In this document: positions 60,310-64,000 of the stretch, piece after piece
Layout of the letters: each line of letters begins with the position of its first letter
Numbering within the stretch: the stretch's first letter is position 1
Source of the DNA: Pseudoscleropodium purum
Taxonomy: Eukaryota; Streptophyta; Bryopsida; Hypnales; Brachytheciaceae
Direction: 5' to 3'
Assembly (NCBI GenBank): GCA_963969395.1
Contig: OZ017798.1
Span: 27,768,173 to 27,832,172, forward strand
DNA: 64,000 nt
Notes under the pieces: generated by a model
Told to the model about the DNA's origin: nothing
Seen by the model: the letters and a program-made list of their open reading frames with translations, nothing else
Databases searched by the model: none
Translations under genes and position numbers: made by a program

Positions 60310-60515
60310 GTTTTTTTTCTAGAAAAATTTGAATTTTAAAACAAATTGTGAATGAAATTGCAAGATTGTGGATGAAAATAGAATTGTAAACAATTGATAG
60401 GTGTCTGGTTGCAAATGTGATATTTTTCTTGTCAATAAGTGGATGAATGTTGAAATTTGGAACACCACTATTATATTTTGTGTCACCACTTTGGCACAGC
60501 TAGGGTGCATTACGT
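60310..60515 (-). repeat. Inverted relative of the 61380-61515 segment
   Basis: Its reverse complement shares CAAATTTCAACATTCATCCA, AATTCTATTTTCATCCACAA and flanking blocks with the left part of the Harbinger-like element. Confidence 0.65.
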
Positions 60516-60829
60516 CCCTTATCATCTTCTTGAGAGATGATGAATTTTTTTAATTTTTCACACATGAGAAGATTTACCAATTTTGAATTCATACTTGCAA
60601 TCAGAGGCCCCGAATTAGCTGGGGCATGTACTAGGGAAATTAATCTAGCACAAAATAGGGGGCATTTTTTTTACTTGCACGCCCTGGAATCTGGAATGAT
60701 TTAAAGGGGGCCAACCCTTTCGCACTTCCTAGAAAATGGGAAAAAAAAAAGAAAAAAAAAAAAAAGACCCTGTTAAGTTAGTAACTTACTACTTCCTCGA
60801 GATGTAAGTTAATTCTAAGTTTACCTGAA

Positions 60830-61346
60830 CGGAACGGAAGTTCCTTCCAAGTAACTTCAGTTACAGTTCAGTTCGCTCCTGAGTCCTGACTGACAGAGGC
60901 GAGGGGGCCCCGCCACTCGAGTTGCTCATGATTGAGGGCGGGGCCCACCTGCGAGCATCTCCTCTGTCCGTCCGTCCTTCCGTCCAGCTCAGTCTACGTC
61001 TGTGTTAGGTCTACCGCGAGTCCGCGGATTTCGGTTGCCTTCTGTTTGGTTAGGCTTGCCTACATGGCTACCCATATCCCTCCCTTATCCGCACGCTGGT
61101 CAAGGCGAGTCATCACCACGGGGGGCAGTGGGGCCCTCCGGGTCCGGTGAGAAGCGTACAACTCGTCCGTCCTTTCCCCAAAGCCCGGGGTAATGGAATT
61201 ACGCTAGTCTGTACCGTCGTCACTCGCAAACTCCGCCAGTTGGTTGGGAGTTCCCAAATGGTTCCCAAACTGATGGAGTCAACCGGACGGCTCAATCGGA
61301 GACTGCCGTTCCCCAGATCAGCGGGCGGGGAAGGGCCACTTCACAC
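60830..61346. other. CpG-rich block
   Basis: About 500 bp of GC-rich sequence with intact CpG in an otherwise decayed region, including CCGTCCGTCCTTCCGTCC. No coding frame convinces. It may be a young insertion related to the SINE body or a promoter. Confidence 0.45.
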
Positions 61347-61349
61347 TAA

Positions 61350-62089
61350 GAGCATCCGCAGCAGGTTTGTTTATTTTTGTTTTTTACAAAGTGGCAACAC
61401 TAAATGTTATAGTGGTGCTCTAAATTTCAACATTCATCCACATATTGGATAGAAATATGACAATAGTGCATATTATATATTCATAATTCTATTTTCATCC
61501 ACAATTAGGTAATTTCATCCAAAATTTTTTACTTGTTTAAAGTTTTTTGGCAATTTTTGGCTCTTTCACTACCATTTTTTTCTATAGGCTTGGTGCCAGG
61601 CAAAAAAATTTGGTGCAATTGGATGATGAATCACCCGGAAAAAAACCCCACTATTCTACATGCATAAACTTGTTAAGAGACTTGGTAAGAGAGGCAAGCA
61701 AAACTTCCCCAATCTATCTAGCAAAATCAATGATTTGTTTAGTAGCCGATTGAAAAAGTATGAGATGGTTGACAAAACGGGCTCGTTTTGCCAACTAGAA
61801 TGTGGCCTGCTTGCAACTCGCGAAAACACAAAGCGACAAAATCCACTTCCACTTCTTGTGAACAAATCCACTTGCTACGGCACTTTTGTAAACAAGATGT
61901 ATTTGCCCCGGTTCCGATGCTTCTACAACATGCCTACAGTTTGTTCGAAGTTGAAGCCCCAATTCTGGCACTTTCTCGATTCGTGATCTCCACATACTTA
62001 GCTACGTTGGCTTGTTAAGAGTGAATGGGTGCACCACTTGACTTACAAAGTAGATGGTTTTGCATTTCACAAGTCGGATGGTGATGCTC
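61350..62089. mobile_element. PIF/Harbinger-like element with TAA target duplication
   Basis: Begins GAGCATCCGCAGCAGG and ends GGATGGTGATGCTC, so the termini are inverted (GAGCATC), flanked by TAA at 61347-61349 and 62090-62092. It is 740 bp; the internal frame at 61660-61986 is unrecognised, and the element is probably non-autonomous. Confidence 0.7.
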
Positions 62090-62375
62090 TAAGATAGAAG
62101 CACTAGTTGTTAACCACACCCACTACCCAACATTTAGGATGCAATATCTCTAACTAAAGTTGGAACAAATTTCCCCCCAAAAGGTTTTAAATCATTGGAT
62201 TTTTTTGGTTCCTTTCAAGGTTGGGACTAATAATGTTATGACACTTGTCTCAAAGTGGTCAGGAGCAAGAAAAGTAGGAAGTAATGAGTGGGGAAGTAAA
62301 GTCAATATCCTCAAGTGAATCACTAATTGCTATTGCACCTAATTACTATTATTAGACTATTCAAATGTGTGTGTG

Positions 62376-62418
<43 letters not shown>

Positions 62419-62780
62419 AATGGCTAGTGAAAGGAGGTTCCAGTGCACTAGAAAATGTGACATTTGGATTTTGTATGCAAAATTTATTATGAAATAAAAT
62501 TTGTTTTTGAAAGTGTTTCTGTTTCACGTAGGTAGATAATTGATTTTTGAGAGATGTACACAAAGTGAAGATAGTAGTAAAAGGTCAATCAAGTGCATTG
62601 GAGGTGCCCATTGTAGTTCATGAATGATCAATGAAATTGCAAGACTCTAGATGTTGGCCATGGGTCAACGATGCTTTTGCTTCCCAAAATTCACAATAAT
62701 TTCAATTTTTGGATTTAAAAAAAATTTACAATCTCCATATTTCTTATCTTCCGACATGAAAAAAATTTCCTATGCCTTGT
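62090..62780. mobile_element. MITE family M1, copy 3, interrupted and truncated
   Basis: Begins TAAGATAGAAGCACTAGTTG next to the Harbinger-like element and follows the M1 sequence (ACCCAACA, GTTATGACAC, then GTCAACGATGCTTTTGCTTC). A block of about 370 bp including the AT microsatellite separates its halves. Confidence 0.55.
62379..62413. repeat. (AT)n microsatellite
   Basis: About 17 uninterrupted AT units preceded by a short GT run. Confidence 0.95.
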
Positions 62781-64000
62781 ATTGCTCACCATCTATTGCA
62801 AAAGTCTTGAAATGGTTGATTATTATTGCGTTTACATTATGGCCATCTAAGTTGAGAGTTTGTGGGATTGATTGGACAAACTTTGTTGATGGTCCGAAGA
62901 AATCAATAATAAATAGGCAAATTCAACGACCTCTTGACTATAGTTTGGAGTTCCATAGTTTGGCCAATCCATATTGCCTCTGAAAGTCTATTGCTATGTG
63001 AATATTTTTTTGCCATTAAAACAATTTGGAGGGTGACAACCTTTGGGTTAATTGTGCCTTCTATTGTGCCAAATCAAGAGCCTAAGTACTTGGTTTCTTG
63101 AAATGTGACTGGTGGAAATCCATAATCTCTTGACTTTCGACCATAATGTGAAGTGGCCCTAAGGTAGTTGGTGTGAGCTTTTTTGGAAAAGAAGTTGAGT
63201 TGGGATTTAGTCCAAGGGACATAGAGTGAATCCTCTCTATATCATAAACCACTGCAAAGAAATTCGCCAGTTCATTTCTCTTGTGGGTGTAGGTTCGCAG
63301 CTAGGTTGTAATGGTTGATTAGATGGTTTGGCCTATATAATGAGACATTATAATTCTTTCATCCACATTCAATTTTTTCATCCTATTGTGGTTTAGGTTG
63401 GGCAATGCTCAAAGAGGATGGGATTTGTGGGGGAAAATATGCCTCCTAGTCAAACTCCATCTCCATCATTGATGTATTTTTTTCTTGCAATCCTCTATGA
63501 CAAGGGCATTGCCCTACAAAAAATCTTCCATTTCCTTTTCTCTAGTAGTAAATTCTCACTGGATACTTTTTTTGGCCAACTTTCAATTGGCAAAGGTAGC
63601 TACAATCTTACTCTTTCAAAGACATGATGATTTGACAATAAAGTCCAAATTTCAAAACATTGACCAAAAATGGATGAAGGAGAAAGGGTTGGCTACCACA
63701 ACCAATCCTAAAGCAATACTTGCCTTATCTAAGAATGTACCCTTGCCTCTAGCAACCTAAGTATTAGCCTTCGATTGGAAATGGTAAGCACCTAAAATTT
63801 AACTATCTGATGTAGTTCAGTTGGATTTTGGTCCAAAGCACACCATATACATCTTGGACAATTGTGCAAAAATTTGGATTGGGTGGTTTTAGAAAGGAAT
63901 GACAATTAGGTGTTGTTACCTCAAACTCAATGAGAACAAATTTGTGTATGCAATGGCTCCACCTCAAATTATAATATCATACAATAAAAAGCACAAAAAA
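62781..64000. other. Unidentified, probably an old transposon remnant
   Basis: Minus-strand frames between about 63780 and 62830 can be read with scattered stops, mostly at Trp and Gln codons, as in the other decayed elements, and include TKYLGSWFGTIEG. This recalls the YLG block of LINE reverse transcriptases, but no FADD motif was found, so no class is assigned. Confidence 0.3.

Noticed and set aside
1..64000. CRISPR arrays, bacterial operons, riboswitches
   Set aside because: The spliced genes and plant transposons make this eukaryotic nuclear DNA. The tandem repeats seen have no CRISPR-like spacer structure.

Overview
This is nuclear DNA of a land plant. The three recognisable host genes are a DYW-type pentatricopeptide repeat (PPR) protein, an OSB-type organellar single-stranded DNA-binding protein and an ACH2/ACOT8-type peroxisomal acyl-CoA thioesterase with GT-AG introns. 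The style of the PPR gene, the AT-rich intergenic DNA and the kinds of transposon suggest a non-flowering plant, most likely a moss, with a lycophyte as the alternative. The species cannot be fixed from the sequence alone.

Positions 1-6800 are gene space that still holds its CpG. An intact, intronless PPR-DYW gene (53-3436, minus) contains six near-identical 303-bp tandem modules. It is followed by the 3' end of an OSB-like gene (minus, ending at 3793). A broken A1 aspartic protease fragment lies on the plus strand at about 5400-5995.

Positions 6800-16500 are a patchwork of diverged duplicates of 4860-5870 mixed with mobile elements: a MITE-like hairpin (7528-7767), a Merlin/IS1595-like DNA transposon (about 10063-15496), and a complete but dead Ty3/gypsy chromovirus (11172-15375, target duplication CATGT) inserted inside the Merlin transposase.

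Positions 16500-28700 hold no recognisable gene. They consist of higher-order, strongly decayed repeats: kilobase-scale direct duplications that carry roughly 75-80 bp minisatellites.

Positions 28750-34440 hold a decayed minus-strand DUF7869-type gene split by a CACTA element (28956-32799, target duplication GTA).

Positions 36500-43133 carry the intact 17-exon acyl-CoA thioesterase gene. Its exons join to one 442-codon frame that ends in the peroxisomal signal SKL.

Positions 43200-64000 are again repeat country. A second decayed Ty3/gypsy element (about 47990-54600) is split by an unidentified TIR element with a 4-bp target duplication (49849-52147) and by a CACTA-like element (about 53101-54493) carrying a tRNA-derived SINE. 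Further on are short MITEs, a CpG-rich block and a Harbinger-like element (61350-62089).

The host genes are not an operon. Two of them (PPR-DYW, OSB) act in organellar nucleic-acid metabolism and the third in peroxisomal lipid metabolism. Most of the remaining sequence is explained by layered transposon insertions followed by C-to-T decay.
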